The notes under the pieces were generated by a model. The model was not told the DNA's origin and did no database searches. It saw nothing but the letters and a program-made list of their open reading frames with translations. 64,000 nt of DNA. It comes from Ammoniphilus oxalaticus. GTDB lineage: Bacteria > Bacillota > Bacilli > Aneurinibacillales > RAOX-1. Made by a program: the position numbers and the translations under genes. Location of the stretch: contig NZ_MCHY01000009.1 in NCBI RefSeq assembly GCF_003609605.1, positions 551,058 to 615,057 on the forward strand. Direction: 5' to 3'. Below, one piece after another: positions 35,870 through 45,871 of this stretch. Position 1 is the stretch's first letter. Each line of letters opens with the position of its first letter.

Positions 35870-36499
35870 ATGTACATGGTGGTCAAAAGGATGATAGATA
35901 TATTGCTTTCATTGATTGGAATCATTATATTGTTTCCTTTTTTTATTTTACTCGTTTTAGCGATCAAACTAGATTCAAAAGGACCTGTATTTTTTAAACA
36001 GAAGCGAATTGGGATTAATAAGACACATTTTTACATTCTAAAGTTTCGGACGATGCGAACCGATACCCCTAAAGACATGCCGACTCATCTGCTGAAAGAT
36101 CCGGATCAGTATATTACGAGAGTAGGCAAGTTTTTAAGGAAGACCAGCCTCGATGAACTACCGCAAATTTGGAACATCCTTGTTGGGCAAATGTCAATCA
36201 TTGGACCACGACCCGCTTTGTGGAACCAATATGATCTCATTGAGGAAAGAGACAAGTATGGCGCCAACGACATTCCGCCAGGACTGACGGGATGGGCTCA
36301 AATTAATGGTAGAGATGAACTGCCAATTGAAGTAAAGGCTGGCTTAGACGGTGAATATGTCAAAAAGATTAGCTTTTGGATGGATGTGAAGTGTTTCTTC
36401 GGCACGATCACAAGTGTGTTGAAAAGTGATGGCGTCGTTGAAGGTGGAACGGGTGTCAAGAAAAAGGCTTCTGGCAATGAGGAGAGTATCAAAGGATGA
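35870..36499 (+). CDS. Initiating sugar transferase (EpsL/CapM/PglC type phosphoglycosyl transferase)
   Basis: 209 aa. Transfers the first sugar phosphate to undecaprenyl phosphate. One N-terminal re-entrant hydrophobic helix, then KRIGINKTHFYILKFRTMR, the catalytic region KTSLDELPQIWNIL (Asp-Glu pair) and GPRPALWNQYDL. GAGGTG lies eight bases before the ATG at 35870; the frame opens at 35855. Its TGA overlaps the next ATG. With EpsC and the reductase next door this suggests a 6-deoxy-HexNAc as first sugar. Confidence 0.92.
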   Translation: MYMVVKRMIDILLSLIGIIILFPFFILLVLAIKLDSKGPVFFKQKRIGINKTHFYILKFRTMRTDTPKDMPTHLLKDPDQYITRVGKFLRKTSLDELPQIWNILVGQMSIIGPRPALWNQYDLIEERDKYGANDIPPGLTGWAQINGRDELPIEVKAGLDGEYVKKISFWMDVKCFFGTITSVLKSDGVVEGGTGVKKKASGNEESIKG

Positions 36500-37293
36500 A
36501 GCGAATCTTAATAACAGGGAAGAACAGCTATGTGGGAACAAACTTTCAAAGATGGTTGGAGAATGAACCTGATAAATATATGGTAGAATCGATCAGTGTA
36601 AGAGATGATGCTTGGAAGGAAAAGGACTTTTCCAAGTATGATGTGGTGTTACATGTGGCTGCAATGGTTCATAAAAAGGAACAACCTGAAATGGAACGTC
36701 TATATTTTGAAGTAAATAAGGAATTGCCATTACAGATTGCAATCAAGGCAAAAAAATCAGGAGTAAAACAATTTATTTTCATGAGTACAATGGCGGTTTA
36801 CGGGGAAGAAGGGAAGGTTGATCGGGAGGTGATTATTACCAGGGGCACTCTACCGAACCCCAAGACTTTTTATGGTAAAAGCAAGTTAAGAGCCGAATAT
36901 GAACTGAAAAAAATATCCGATGAATCTTTTAAAATAGCAATTCTTAGGCCTCCAATTATATATGGTCCCAATTGTCCCGGGAATTATAGTCGACTTGAAT
37001 CATTAGCTAAGAAGGTACCGATCTTTCCGCTTATTGATAATAAAAGAAGTATGCTACACATTAAAAGTTTATGCAAAATGTTAGATGAATTAATTGAGGG
37101 TAAAAAAGAAGGTTTGTTTTTACCACAAGATGATGAGTATGTGAATACAAGCTTATTAGTAAAAGATTTGGGTAAACAAAGAGGTAGAAAGATATATCTT
37201 TCGCGTTTCGTGGGTTGGCTTATTAGATTAGTTGGAAAAAACAACAACTTAGTAAAAAAAGTTTTTGGAAATTTGGTTTACGAGAGATACTAG
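36496..37293 (+). CDS. NAD-dependent epimerase/reductase (extended SDR)
   Basis: 265 aa. Glycine-rich N-terminus ITGKNSYVG, then MSTMAVYGEEG and the catalytic YGKSK. It resembles the 4-keto reductases or epimerases (CapN, WbpV group) that accompany an initiating transferase. It probably reduces the product of EpsC to a UDP-HexNAc 6-deoxy sugar; the substrate is inferred. From this gene onward the DNA is markedly richer in A and T. Confidence 0.8.
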   Translation: MKRILITGKNSYVGTNFQRWLENEPDKYMVESISVRDDAWKEKDFSKYDVVLHVAAMVHKKEQPEMERLYFEVNKELPLQIAIKAKKSGVKQFIFMSTMAVYGEEGKVDREVIITRGTLPNPKTFYGKSKLRAEYELKKISDESFKIAILRPPIIYGPNCPGNYSRLESLAKKVPIFPLIDNKRSMLHIKSLCKMLDELIEGKKEGLFLPQDDEYVNTSLLVKDLGKQRGRKIYLSRFVGWLIRLVGKNNNLVKKVFGNLVYERY

Positions 37294-37314
37294 ACAATAT
37301 TAGAGGATGATAAC

Positions 37315-38229
37315 ATGGAGCCATTAGTAAGCGTAATAATCCCCACCTATAAACGGAGTGATTTTCTAATAAGAGCTATTGATTCAATTTTAAATCAAAC
37401 GTATAAAAATGTAGAGGTTATTGTTGTAGATGATAATGATCCTGAATCTGAATATCGAATAAAAACTGAAATGAAGATTAAAGACTATATAAAGAAAAAC
37501 CTGATTGTATATCATAAAAATGAAGAAAATTTAGGAGGAGCGTTGGCGAGGAATGAGGGGATAAATATTGCTTTAGGATTCTTCGTTACTTTTCTAGATG
37601 ATGACGATGTTTATGAAGAAGAAAAAATTGAACACCAAGTAGGTTATATGTTAGATCATGATCTAGACGCTTCCTTTACAGATGTAAGAATTTTGAATAT
37701 GTCGGGTAAACTTGTCGATTATCGTAAACATAAATATGTAACAGATTTATCAAACTCAGAATTATTAAAACAACATATCCTCCATCATTTAACTCCGACG
37801 AATACGTATATGTTCAAAAGAGAGAGGCTTATTGAGTTAGGCGGATTCGATAATGTGAGTATGGGACAAGAATTTAGACTTATGTTAAAGGCTATCGAGA
37901 ATGATTTAAGTATAGGGTACTTACCTAGAGCCGATGTTATTCAATACATACATGATCGAGAGAGAATATCGATTGGGGACAACAAGATTGTTGCAGAAAA
38001 TGAATTGTTCGAGTTTAAAAAGGGATATTTTTCCATTCTAAATAATGATCAGAAAAAATATGTTAGATTTAGACATTATGCTGTTTTATCTGTAGTCGGT
38101 CTAAGAAGTAAAATGTATATGTTTTTTTTGAAAAATTTGATCTGTTCACTCATAGTTTCTCCTAAATACTTCTCTTTTGAATTATTTCAAATGTTTAATT
38201 TAAGGTATAGACAATTACATAAAAAATAG
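37315..38229 (+). CDS. Family 2 glycosyltransferase
   Basis: 304 aa. Classic GT-A N-terminus VSVIIPTYKRSDFLIRAIDS, VVDDNDPESEY, and the metal-binding DXD segment TFLDDDDVYEEEK at about residues 93-105. Cytoplasmic enzyme that adds one sugar to the lipid-linked repeat unit. The sugar and linkage cannot be read from sequence. AT-rich. Confidence 0.9.
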   Translation: MEPLVSVIIPTYKRSDFLIRAIDSILNQTYKNVEVIVVDDNDPESEYRIKTEMKIKDYIKKNLIVYHKNEENLGGALARNEGINIALGFFVTFLDDDDVYEEEKIEHQVGYMLDHDLDASFTDVRILNMSGKLVDYRKHKYVTDLSNSELLKQHILHHLTPTNTYMFKRERLIELGGFDNVSMGQEFRLMLKAIENDLSIGYLPRADVIQYIHDRERISIGDNKIVAENELFEFKKGYFSILNNDQKKYVRFRHYAVLSVVGLRSKMYMFFLKNLICSLIVSPKYFSFELFQMFNLRYRQLHKK

Positions 38230-38378
38230 ATGTAGGGACTAAATAAAAGGTTGATTCAATATTATCTTTCAGTAATTTTAAGAGGATTTTATTGACGGAA
38301 ATTAACCCCCAGTATTTACTGTTCGTTTATAGCTAGTTGTAATTAAATAAGCAAAACAATTGGAGTTGACCTTGAGTT

Positions 38379-39494
38379 TTGAAAATTTTATATATCTGTT
38401 CATTTTATCATCGAGCAATGATTTTTAAGGATTGTATGGATGCATTAACTAGAAGAGGAAATACTGTCCAGGTATATAATGCAACTTGGAAAGGTGATAG
38501 TGTTGAAAAAAAATATGTTCCTATAATGACCGATTCGGTAGTTCATAAGGAATGCTATTTTAAATGGGAGAGATATTTCTTCTTTACTAAGCAATATAAG
38601 ATATATCGAAATTTGGTGAAAAACTTCGACCTTTTGAACTTTGATATTTTACATGCTCATAATCTTTTTAATGGTGGAGTTTCTGCTTATTATTGTAGTA
38701 AGAAAACAAATGTTCCTTTTATTGTTAGTATACGAGCCAGTGACATCACTGCATTTATGAATATCTCTTTTTTTAGAAAATTAGCTAAAAAAGTCTTGAA
38801 AAGTGCTGCAGGTATTCAATTCCTTTCTATAAGACATAGAGACGAGTTTTTAAATAATTATGTTGACTCGGGAGATCGTGATTTAATTGAGGCTAAATCA
38901 TTTATTGCATTTAATGGTTTGGAGGAATTTTGGTTAAAAAATAGGCATAATCCAAAGACGTTGAAAAATAAAAAAAATATCACTCTTTTATTTGCGGGGA
39001 AAATAAACAAAAATAAAAATATATTAAAGATAGTGGAAGCAAGTAATCTTCTTATTAATAGAGGATACAATGTTAATCTAAGGATTGTTGGAAAGGTCCT
39101 TGATGGAGAGATAGGAAGAAGATTAAGGGAAATAGATTATGTAGAATTGATTGACTTTAAGCCAATGGATGAATTAATTAATCTATATCGAGAAAGTGAT
39201 ATTTTTATTATGCCATCTATACATGAAAGTTTTGGTCGCGTTTATGCGGAAGCTATGACACAAGGATTGCCTGTTATATATACAAAAGGACAAGGTTTTG
39301 ATGGAATATTTTCGGATGGAGAAGTCGGTTACGCAGTACCAAGTGGGGATGCGGAATATATCTCGCAGTGTATTGAAAGAATTACAACAAAGTATGAACA
39401 AATTTCCAAAAATTGCATAGATAGATCACAAAAATTTGATTGGAAAAGAATTTCAAAAGATATTGATGAATTCTATAAAAAGGTTATAAGTTGA
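38379..39494 (+). CDS. Family 4 glycosyltransferase
   Basis: 371 aa GT-B fold enzyme. C-terminal half contains LLFAGKINKNKNILKIVEA and the EX7E region SIHESFGRVYAEAMTQGLPVI (split: IHESFGRVYAEAM). TTG start at 38379 has only a weak, distant GGAG, so the exact start is uncertain. Adds a further sugar of the repeat unit. Confidence 0.88.
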   Translation: MKILYICSFYHRAMIFKDCMDALTRRGNTVQVYNATWKGDSVEKKYVPIMTDSVVHKECYFKWERYFFFTKQYKIYRNLVKNFDLLNFDILHAHNLFNGGVSAYYCSKKTNVPFIVSIRASDITAFMNISFFRKLAKKVLKSAAGIQFLSIRHRDEFLNNYVDSGDRDLIEAKSFIAFNGLEEFWLKNRHNPKTLKNKKNITLLFAGKINKNKNILKIVEASNLLINRGYNVNLRIVGKVLDGEIGRRLREIDYVELIDFKPMDELINLYRESDIFIMPSIHESFGRVYAEAMTQGLPVIYTKGQGFDGIFSDGEVGYAVPSGDAEYISQCIERITTKYEQISKNCIDRSQKFDWKRISKDIDEFYKKVIS

Positions 39495-39507
39495 GGAGAT
39501 TTTAAAT

Positions 39508-40623
39508 ATGAAAATCGGGTTGATTACATTTCATAATGCTCTAAACTACGGTGCATCATTACAGACATACGCTACTCAGAAATACCTGAATGAACTTGGT
39601 CACGAATGTGTAATAATAGATTATGTTAATGATAGCAGAAATAAGGCTTATGACATGAAGGCCCAAATAACTAATCAATTTAAAGAAAAACAATATAAAA
39701 CAGCTATTCGAATGGCTGCTGGAAGTTTTTTAATGAATCTTAGAAGGAAAAGTTTTTTAGCGTTTTATTCTCAAAATACGATTAAAACAAATAAAATGTA
39801 TAGAACAAATGAAGAAGCAAGGGAGTTAAATGGAAAATTTGATTATTTTATTGTGGGAAGTGATCAGGTTTGGAATCCGAATAATAATGGCTGGGATATG
39901 GCTTATTTATTGAATTTCGTTGACGAAAAAGAAAAAACTATCTCATATGCGTCAAGTTTTGGTGTAAGCAGCATACCAGATGAACTTACGGATCTCTATT
40001 CTGAGAACTTGAGGTTAATTAACCATTTGTCCACGCGAGAGGGTCTCGGTGTTGAGCTGATAAAGAACATGACAGGTAGAGATGCAAAATTAGTTTTGGA
40101 TCCAGTATTCCTTTTGGATAGGGATAGGTGGATTAAACTGGCAAAGACAGCGAAAGATGAGAAGGGGGAATTTCTGTTTGTATATACAAATAGAAGCAAT
40201 CAGTTTGAAAGAATGGTAAAAACAACTGATTTTGATGTAACTCCATACAAGATACATAAAATAAGTCGTTTCTTGACGCCATGGGATTTTATAAATTCAA
40301 ATGTCAAAGTGGATTATTTTATACCGCCTCAAAAATTTTTGTCTAATATTTTGAATGCCAGTTTAGTAGCTACAGCATCTTTTCACTGCGTAGCTTTTGC
40401 AATATTATTTCAAAAAAAGTTTGTAGCATTTCTTACAGGAGATGAAGGTAGGGACGAAAGAATAACTAATCTACTACATATCACAGGTTTATCTCATAGG
40501 ATTTACAATGAAAATATGACATCTAGAGATATTGAAGAAGAAATAGACTACGCAAATGTGGAAAGAAGGTTACAAAAATATGTAGCTGATTCTCAAGAAT
40601 TCTTAAATAATATATTTACTTAG
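39508..40623 (+). CDS. Polysaccharide pyruvyl transferase family protein
   Basis: 371 aa. N-terminus KIGLITFHNALNYGASLQTYA and the motif FIVGSDQVWNPN are diagnostic for the family that adds a pyruvate ketal from PEP to a sugar (CsaB, WcaK relatives). LVLDPVFLLDRDRW and the FHCVAFAI region complete it. GAGGAGA precedes the ATG. A pyruvylated sugar would give the EPS extra negative charge and may serve as anchor for SLH-domain proteins. Confidence 0.9.
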   Translation: MKIGLITFHNALNYGASLQTYATQKYLNELGHECVIIDYVNDSRNKAYDMKAQITNQFKEKQYKTAIRMAAGSFLMNLRRKSFLAFYSQNTIKTNKMYRTNEEARELNGKFDYFIVGSDQVWNPNNNGWDMAYLLNFVDEKEKTISYASSFGVSSIPDELTDLYSENLRLINHLSTREGLGVELIKNMTGRDAKLVLDPVFLLDRDRWIKLAKTAKDEKGEFLFVYTNRSNQFERMVKTTDFDVTPYKIHKISRFLTPWDFINSNVKVDYFIPPQKFLSNILNASLVATASFHCVAFAILFQKKFVAFLTGDEGRDERITNLLHITGLSHRIYNENMTSRDIEEEIDYANVERRLQKYVADSQEFLNNIFT

Positions 40624-40733
40624 TTCTTTAAACATGTAAGTGTTTCTTTGGAATTTACATATTAAGTAATTCCAACCTACGGACTTTATGGAACTCAGTA
40701 CATTTTTTATTAAAGGTTGAAGGAGGGTTAGGA

Positions 40734-41585
40734 GTGCAGATATTAGAAAATGAATCTTTGAAAAAATATACTACAATCAAGATTGGCGGAAATGCAAAAC
40801 ATTTATATATTCCTGAAAGTATAGATGATTTGGTAAATTTAATGGAAAGAATTAAAAATGATAAATATTATATCATTGGTGGTGGTTCAAATATCCTAAT
40901 GAATGACCAAAAAACATATGAAAATGTGATTTGCTTGACTGCGATGGATAATAATATAAAAAGCTTAGGAAACGGTACTTACTATGTCGGCGCATCTGTT
41001 AGGGTGCAGGAATTAATCAATCATATAAACAAAGATGGTTTTTGTGGAATAGAATATCTATATTCAGTTCCGGCATTAATTGGAGGGGCTATTGTAATGA
41101 ATGCTGGCAGAGGAAGGGGACACGGACTTTCTATTAGCGACTTTATTGAAGAGGTTCATATATGGGATGGGGGCTCTATTAAAGTCGTTAAGAACGATAA
41201 ATGTGGTTTTGAGTATAGAAAGTCTAATTTTAAAAACAGTAAAGTCATAGTATTGGGTGGGAAATTTACCTTTGATAAAATTATTAATGATGGATCAAGA
41301 ATGACAAAGCAAGATAGAATAAATTATAGCAAAAAAGTTCAGGACTACAGTGGCCCAAGCTTCGGTTCAGTATTCTGTCAACATGATCGGAAAATAATGC
41401 AAATAGTAAGAATACTCTCTCCTGGTTTTAAAAATGGAATATCATTTTCTAATAAAACTTCTAATTGGTTAACAAATAGAGGAGAGGGGACTTACTTACA
41501 AGCTGTAAGTCTAATAAACAGGGTAAAGAGATATCACAAAATAATTGGAAGAAAGGCTGTTCCTGAAGTGATAATCTGGGAATGA
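40734..41585 (+). CDS. MurB-like FAD-dependent reductase within the EPS locus
   Basis: 283 aa. Looks like a type II UDP-N-acetylenolpyruvylglucosamine reductase: KYTTIKIGGNA, FAD-binding IIGGGSNIL (residues 47-55), PALIGGAIVMNAG, YRKS (Arg162), catalytic Ser212 in SFGSVF, and PEV (Glu278) at the end. The usual Asn-Pro after GSxFK is replaced by CQ. GTG start with AAGGAGGG. It is not next to mur genes, so either an extra MurB or an enzyme reducing an enolpyruvyl group on an EPS sugar. Confidence 0.85.
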   Translation: MQILENESLKKYTTIKIGGNAKHLYIPESIDDLVNLMERIKNDKYYIIGGGSNILMNDQKTYENVICLTAMDNNIKSLGNGTYYVGASVRVQELINHINKDGFCGIEYLYSVPALIGGAIVMNAGRGRGHGLSISDFIEEVHIWDGGSIKVVKNDKCGFEYRKSNFKNSKVIVLGGKFTFDKIINDGSRMTKQDRINYSKKVQDYSGPSFGSVFCQHDRKIMQIVRILSPGFKNGISFSNKTSNWLTNRGEGTYLQAVSLINRVKRYHKIIGRKAVPEVIIWE

Positions 41586-41683
41586 TAGTATAGCATAGGT
41601 GAACATAAACCCTTTATTTTAATATAAAGATTAATTGTTTTAAACGTTTTTATCGATTTCATCTTAAGGAGGTGGAATTTTAA

Positions 41684-42634
41684 TTGTTGTCTATTGTTAT
41701 TCCACATTACAATTCAGTGGACATGTTGAAGAAATTAATTAACTCAATACCAAAACAATCTGATGTTCAGATTATAGTTGTAGATGATAAAAGTAACAAG
41801 GATATAGAATCACTTAATTCGCTAATGTCGGATAATAGGTACGATCATGTATTATTTTTAAAGAATGAAACAAATAAAAAAGGAGCTGGTGTATGTAGAA
41901 ATATAGGTTTAAAAAAAGTAAAAGGTGAGTGGGTTCTATTTGCCGATGCTGATGATTTTTTCACTGACGATTTTTATTCAATTGTAAGGAAATACTTTAA
42001 TTCTGACAATGATGTAATATTCTTTACTCCGACTAGTATTGAATTAGAAACGGGGAAAAAGTCCAATAGGCATGATGTATATGAAAAAAAGATAGTTGAT
42101 TATATTCAGAACAATAATATTAAGTCGGAACTTTCCCTAAGATATGAGTTTACCGTTCCATGGTCTAAATTGATAAAGGTTAATTTATTGAAAGAAAACA
42201 ACATATGTTTTGACGAAGTAATAGCTTCTAATGATATGATGTTTTCTGCAAAGGTTGGTTTATATATGGAAAAATTTGATGTGTCGGATAAAGTAATCTA
42301 TTGCGTTACAAAGAGTAAAGGTAGTTTAACTACTAAAATAAATGAAACTATATTTGATACAAGATTAATGGTACGTATAAATTATTGTCAGTTCCTTAAA
42401 TATAATTTGAGTTCAAAAGAATTAAAAATGATAAATCTTAGTGGAAGGGGAATGATCTATAATTCAATAATACATGGCCATGGTTTAAAAAAAGTTTTTT
42501 CAACATACATTAAATTGAGAAGAAATGGTATAGAAGTTTTTAATCTTAAGTTTTTAAATCCTATTTTTTTAATAAAAAAGGTTAGTCGTCATTATAAAAT
42601 TTATAGTGAAAACAAAAGATATCTAAGTAAGTAA
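41684..42634 (+). CDS. Family 2 glycosyltransferase
   Basis: 316 aa. LSIVIPHYNSVDMLKKLI, IIVVDDKSNKD and the DXD segment FADADDFFTDDF near residue 90. TTG start 11 nt after AAGGAGGT. Strongly AT-rich. Acceptor and donor unknown. Confidence 0.88.
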   Translation: MLSIVIPHYNSVDMLKKLINSIPKQSDVQIIVVDDKSNKDIESLNSLMSDNRYDHVLFLKNETNKKGAGVCRNIGLKKVKGEWVLFADADDFFTDDFYSIVRKYFNSDNDVIFFTPTSIELETGKKSNRHDVYEKKIVDYIQNNNIKSELSLRYEFTVPWSKLIKVNLLKENNICFDEVIASNDMMFSAKVGLYMEKFDVSDKVIYCVTKSKGSLTTKINETIFDTRLMVRINYCQFLKYNLSSKELKMINLSGRGMIYNSIIHGHGLKKVFSTYIKLRRNGIEVFNLKFLNPIFLIKKVSRHYKIYSENKRYLSK

Positions 42635-42904
42635 TGGTAAATTTCATTAAATTGGGGAAAAGGAACTGAAAGGAGTTAACGGTAGACTTTTCTTATTAAG
42701 TAGTTAGACCTCCTCGAGAAGTGTATTTTGTGAAAAATTAAAAGCAGTGCGTATTTTAGAATATAAGTGAGAGAAAAGGATTTTAAATCAGTAGTTTTTC
42801 AAAAATTATTTTCATTTGATTCACAGAGAAATTGGGGATTTCAGGATTATGAAAGACCTTGTAGAGTGGCCTTATATTGTAAATTTTATTTAAAGGGAGT
42901 AACT

Positions 42905-44044
42905 ATGACTTCGTTTTCCAAAGCCAAAATAAATGCAGGTCTATTAGCATTTTTTATGTTTATACCATCGTTAACTATACCTATAAAGATGTTCTTGCAA
43001 AATGGTGTAATTGTCTGGTTATTGAATCTAATATTATTAGTATTTTCAATATATAAAAATGGAATAAATAAGAAGTTTTTTGGGGTATTTCTATCACTTA
43101 ATCTTTTGTTTTTATTAAATATTTTAGTTGTTACCCATAAGAATGAAGTTCTTTCTATTTATATGGAGTTTTTAAAAATTTCTACTATCGCACTAATTTT
43201 AACTCTAAAAGAAATTGATTACGGGAAGTTTTATAGGGTTTGGTATATATTGGGTGTGGCTAATGTTTTTGTATGGACATTTTACATAAATCAATTAATA
43301 TCATCTGATATTGGCTATATGTTTTTTGGGACAAGCATGACGTATAGTTTTTCTATTATACTTTACAGGTTTCTTGATAAGAAAAATATTTTAGACCTAT
43401 TATTATTAATACTAACTTTTGTTTTCGTTGCTGTTTTTGCTAATAGGGGGGCTATATTAGCATGTAGTATTCTAATTCCAGTGTTGTTATATTTAAAGGT
43501 CAAGAAACATAGAATATTGTTAATATTTAGTACTATCCCTTTAACATTTTTTTATCTTATCTCAGACATTAAATTAAATTTAATCAATTTTATAATGTAT
43601 ATTAATAATATATTGCTCGATAATGATATAAAATCATATGCACTAATTAAACTTTCGAATATGTTTATACACGGGCTTGTTGAAAGTTCTTCTGGTAGAG
43701 ATGGAATTTTTCATCAATCTTTTGAGCTAATAAAAGATGGATTTCTCCCACGTGGAGTAGGATACTTTCAATATGTTACAGGTCTTGTTTATCCTCATAA
43801 TCTTTTATTAGACATATTTATTGTTTTTGGTATATTAGGCATACCTCTGATTGTATTAATAACTATACATATCATTAAATTTTTTAAGATTGAAAGGAAT
43901 TTCAGAAAAAAGGATATTGTAATTATTCTTTTAATAATGAGTTTGACTAGGCTCTCACTAAGTTCTACATTTTTGTATGATACTACGTTTTGGGTTTTAG
44001 TAGGGGTTGTTTTAAGTACGAATGTCTATAAAATTAGAGGCTAG
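42905..44044 (+). CDS. Wzy-type EPS polymerase (O-antigen ligase/polymerase family)
   Basis: 379 aa, about ten to twelve hydrophobic helices and few other features. ANRGAILACS and the large loop with SGRDGIFHQSFELIKD, then YPHNLLLDIFIVFGILG, are typical for the polymerase superfamily. The frame is open from 42767, but the ATG at 42905 with AAAGGGAG upstream gives a normal N-terminus. Joins repeat units on the outer face of the membrane. Confidence 0.82.
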   Translation: MTSFSKAKINAGLLAFFMFIPSLTIPIKMFLQNGVIVWLLNLILLVFSIYKNGINKKFFGVFLSLNLLFLLNILVVTHKNEVLSIYMEFLKISTIALILTLKEIDYGKFYRVWYILGVANVFVWTFYINQLISSDIGYMFFGTSMTYSFSIILYRFLDKKNILDLLLLILTFVFVAVFANRGAILACSILIPVLLYLKVKKHRILLIFSTIPLTFFYLISDIKLNLINFIMYINNILLDNDIKSYALIKLSNMFIHGLVESSSGRDGIFHQSFELIKDGFLPRGVGYFQYVTGLVYPHNLLLDIFIVFGILGIPLIVLITIHIIKFFKIERNFRKKDIVIILLIMSLTRLSLSSTFLYDTTFWVLVGVVLSTNVYKIRG

Positions 44045-44097
44045 AAACTAGAAGACTATCTAGTTATCCTGTTATGGATTGAGAGAAGGAGGAAATA

Positions 44098-44214
44098 GTG
44101 CGGGAACTCACTACAATAAATACCATTGGAGTTAGTATAGATATATGGACACTGGTTAAATCTTCACTATGGCAATTAGAGATGGCCTCTCGGGGACGTT
44201 TTACAAGAAAATAA
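44098..44214 (+). CDS. Possible small ORF of unknown function
   Basis: 38 codons from GTG, with a strong AAGGAGG five bases upstream; sequence RELTTINTIGVSIDIWTLVK then SSLWQLEM. Another 68-codon frame (44169-44375) overlaps it. Either a small gene or the frameshifted remnant of a longer one in the 644-nt gap between wzy and the next transferase. Not recognised. Confidence 0.3.
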   Translation: MRELTTINTIGVSIDIWTLVKSSLWQLEMASRGRFTRK

Positions 44215-44423
44215 CAGACAGGGAGATCATTGATCAAATCGACCAGGAGAGAGATTACCATACAATTCAAATGATGTGTCAAGTGTTGGTAGTACTTAAA
44301 AATATGTGTTATCAATTGATATACAGGTTAAAGTCATTGTATAAAATTGATAATGAAGCTGGTTTGAGAGAGTGAATTTTTTTGGAACGGAATTTTACAA
44401 TAATAAAAACAATAGGAAGCGGA

Positions 44424-44450
44424 TGAGTGGTGTTATTTACCCACTCTTTT
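44424..44450 (+). terminator. Short intrinsic terminator inside the EPS locus
   Basis: GAGTGG and CCACTC pair around TGTTATTTAC, followed by TTTTT. Lies 380 nt after wzy. The rest of 44215-44688 shows no gene; a new promoter before 44689 is possible but not convincing. Confidence 0.6.
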
Positions 44451-44688
44451 TAAGCGTGCACGCTAATAAAGGGTTAGGTTATTCACTTGTAAAGTCAAAG
44501 ACAATCGAACTGGGGCTTCAGGTCCTTAGTAATGCCAATTAAGTCCAGCATCCGAAGTAGGGACTTATTTTTGCATACCGATTTAAGCAGCCAGTAAGCG
44601 TTTCTACAAAGACTTAACTTTTTGTATCCCTAGATTCAAGTTCAAGGATATGTTTATAACAGTAAATATAGGCTAGAGGTGCTGTGAA

Positions 44689-45684
44689 ATGGTAGATTTG
44701 AAACCAGAGAATGGAATTATTAAGTCATGGAAAGGAAATATAAAAAATCCAAAAGTGAGTATTTGTTGTATAACATTTAATCACGAATCATATATCGAAA
44801 ATGCAATTAAAAGTTTCTTAATGCAAGAAACAGATTTTCCATTCGAAATCCTTATTCATGATGATGCCTCAACAGATGGTACACAAGACATCATACGAAA
44901 GTATGAAATGATGTATCCTAAAATAATAAAACCTATATATCAGACGGAAAATCAATTTTCCAAAGGGATAAGAATGATTTTTACATACAATTATTCAAGA
45001 GCATTAGGAGAATATATTGCTTTGTGTGAAGGAGATGATTATTGGACGGATAGAAAAAAGATACAAAAACAAGTGAGGATATTGGAAGAAAACAATGGAA
45101 TTACTTTATGTATACATTCGACCGGAGTATTTAGTTTACCTAAGAATTCCCTGGATTCAAATGAAATTAGACTTAAAAATGGAGATGAAATTTATAATGC
45201 AAGTCAAGTTATCTTAGGAGGAGGTATGTTTGGACATACTTCCTCATTTGTTTTTCGTAGAAAAGTAATTGAAAATCTTCCCGAGTGGTTTTTTGACTCC
45301 CCATCGGGAGATACACCATTAAGATTATTGAGTGCTAGCCTTGGAGATGTTTATTATATAGATCAGGAAATGTCTGTATATAGAAAAGGTATAGGTGGCT
45401 CTTGGACTAGTAGGATGCAAGAAAATAAAATATTTATAACCCATTGGGAGAAAAGCATTAAAATGTATGAAGAGTATAATGAGTATACTGACTACAGATA
45501 TTCACAAGCAATAAAGAAAAGAATTAGCCAAATTTCATACACTTTGATTTTAAGATTTATTTCACATATGAATGCAAAAAAACAATTAAAAGGATTCTAC
45601 TCACGTCTAGTTGTTATAGATAAATTGAAATTGAAAATTAAAGTACTCTTATTGTCCATCTCAGACATAAAAAAAGAATATTGA
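44689..45684 (+). CDS. Family 2 glycosyltransferase
   Basis: 331 aa. VSICCITFNHESYIENAIKS, HDDASTDGTQDIIRKYE and CEGDDYWTDRKKIQ (DXD equivalent near residue 115) are the GT2 landmarks. AGAGGTG precedes the ATG. Separated from the preceding transferases by a terminator, so perhaps acquired as part of a second cassette. Confidence 0.9.
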   Translation: MVDLKPENGIIKSWKGNIKNPKVSICCITFNHESYIENAIKSFLMQETDFPFEILIHDDASTDGTQDIIRKYEMMYPKIIKPIYQTENQFSKGIRMIFTYNYSRALGEYIALCEGDDYWTDRKKIQKQVRILEENNGITLCIHSTGVFSLPKNSLDSNEIRLKNGDEIYNASQVILGGGMFGHTSSFVFRRKVIENLPEWFFDSPSGDTPLRLLSASLGDVYYIDQEMSVYRKGIGGSWTSRMQENKIFITHWEKSIKMYEEYNEYTDYRYSQAIKKRISQISYTLILRFISHMNAKKQLKGFYSRLVVIDKLKLKIKVLLLSISDIKKEY

Positions 45685-45871
45685 TGTCAAAAAGTGTGTT
45701 CAAAATAGATAAGGAGTATTTTAATCGAATTCCAGGTTTCAAGATGATGGACGATAATTAATCTATAGAAGTAGTCGTGATCAAAATAATGAAAATGGTT
45801 AAAAATATAAAAAGGTGCACATTTTATGATGGGATTTTTTACAGATAATATAATAAATAAAGAGGAATTAT

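Noticed and set aside
40734-41585. Housekeeping murB of a division/cell-wall cluster
   Set aside because: The gene lies among AT-rich EPS genes, not with murG, divIB or other dcw genes; it remains possible that it is the only murB, which cannot be decided from this window.
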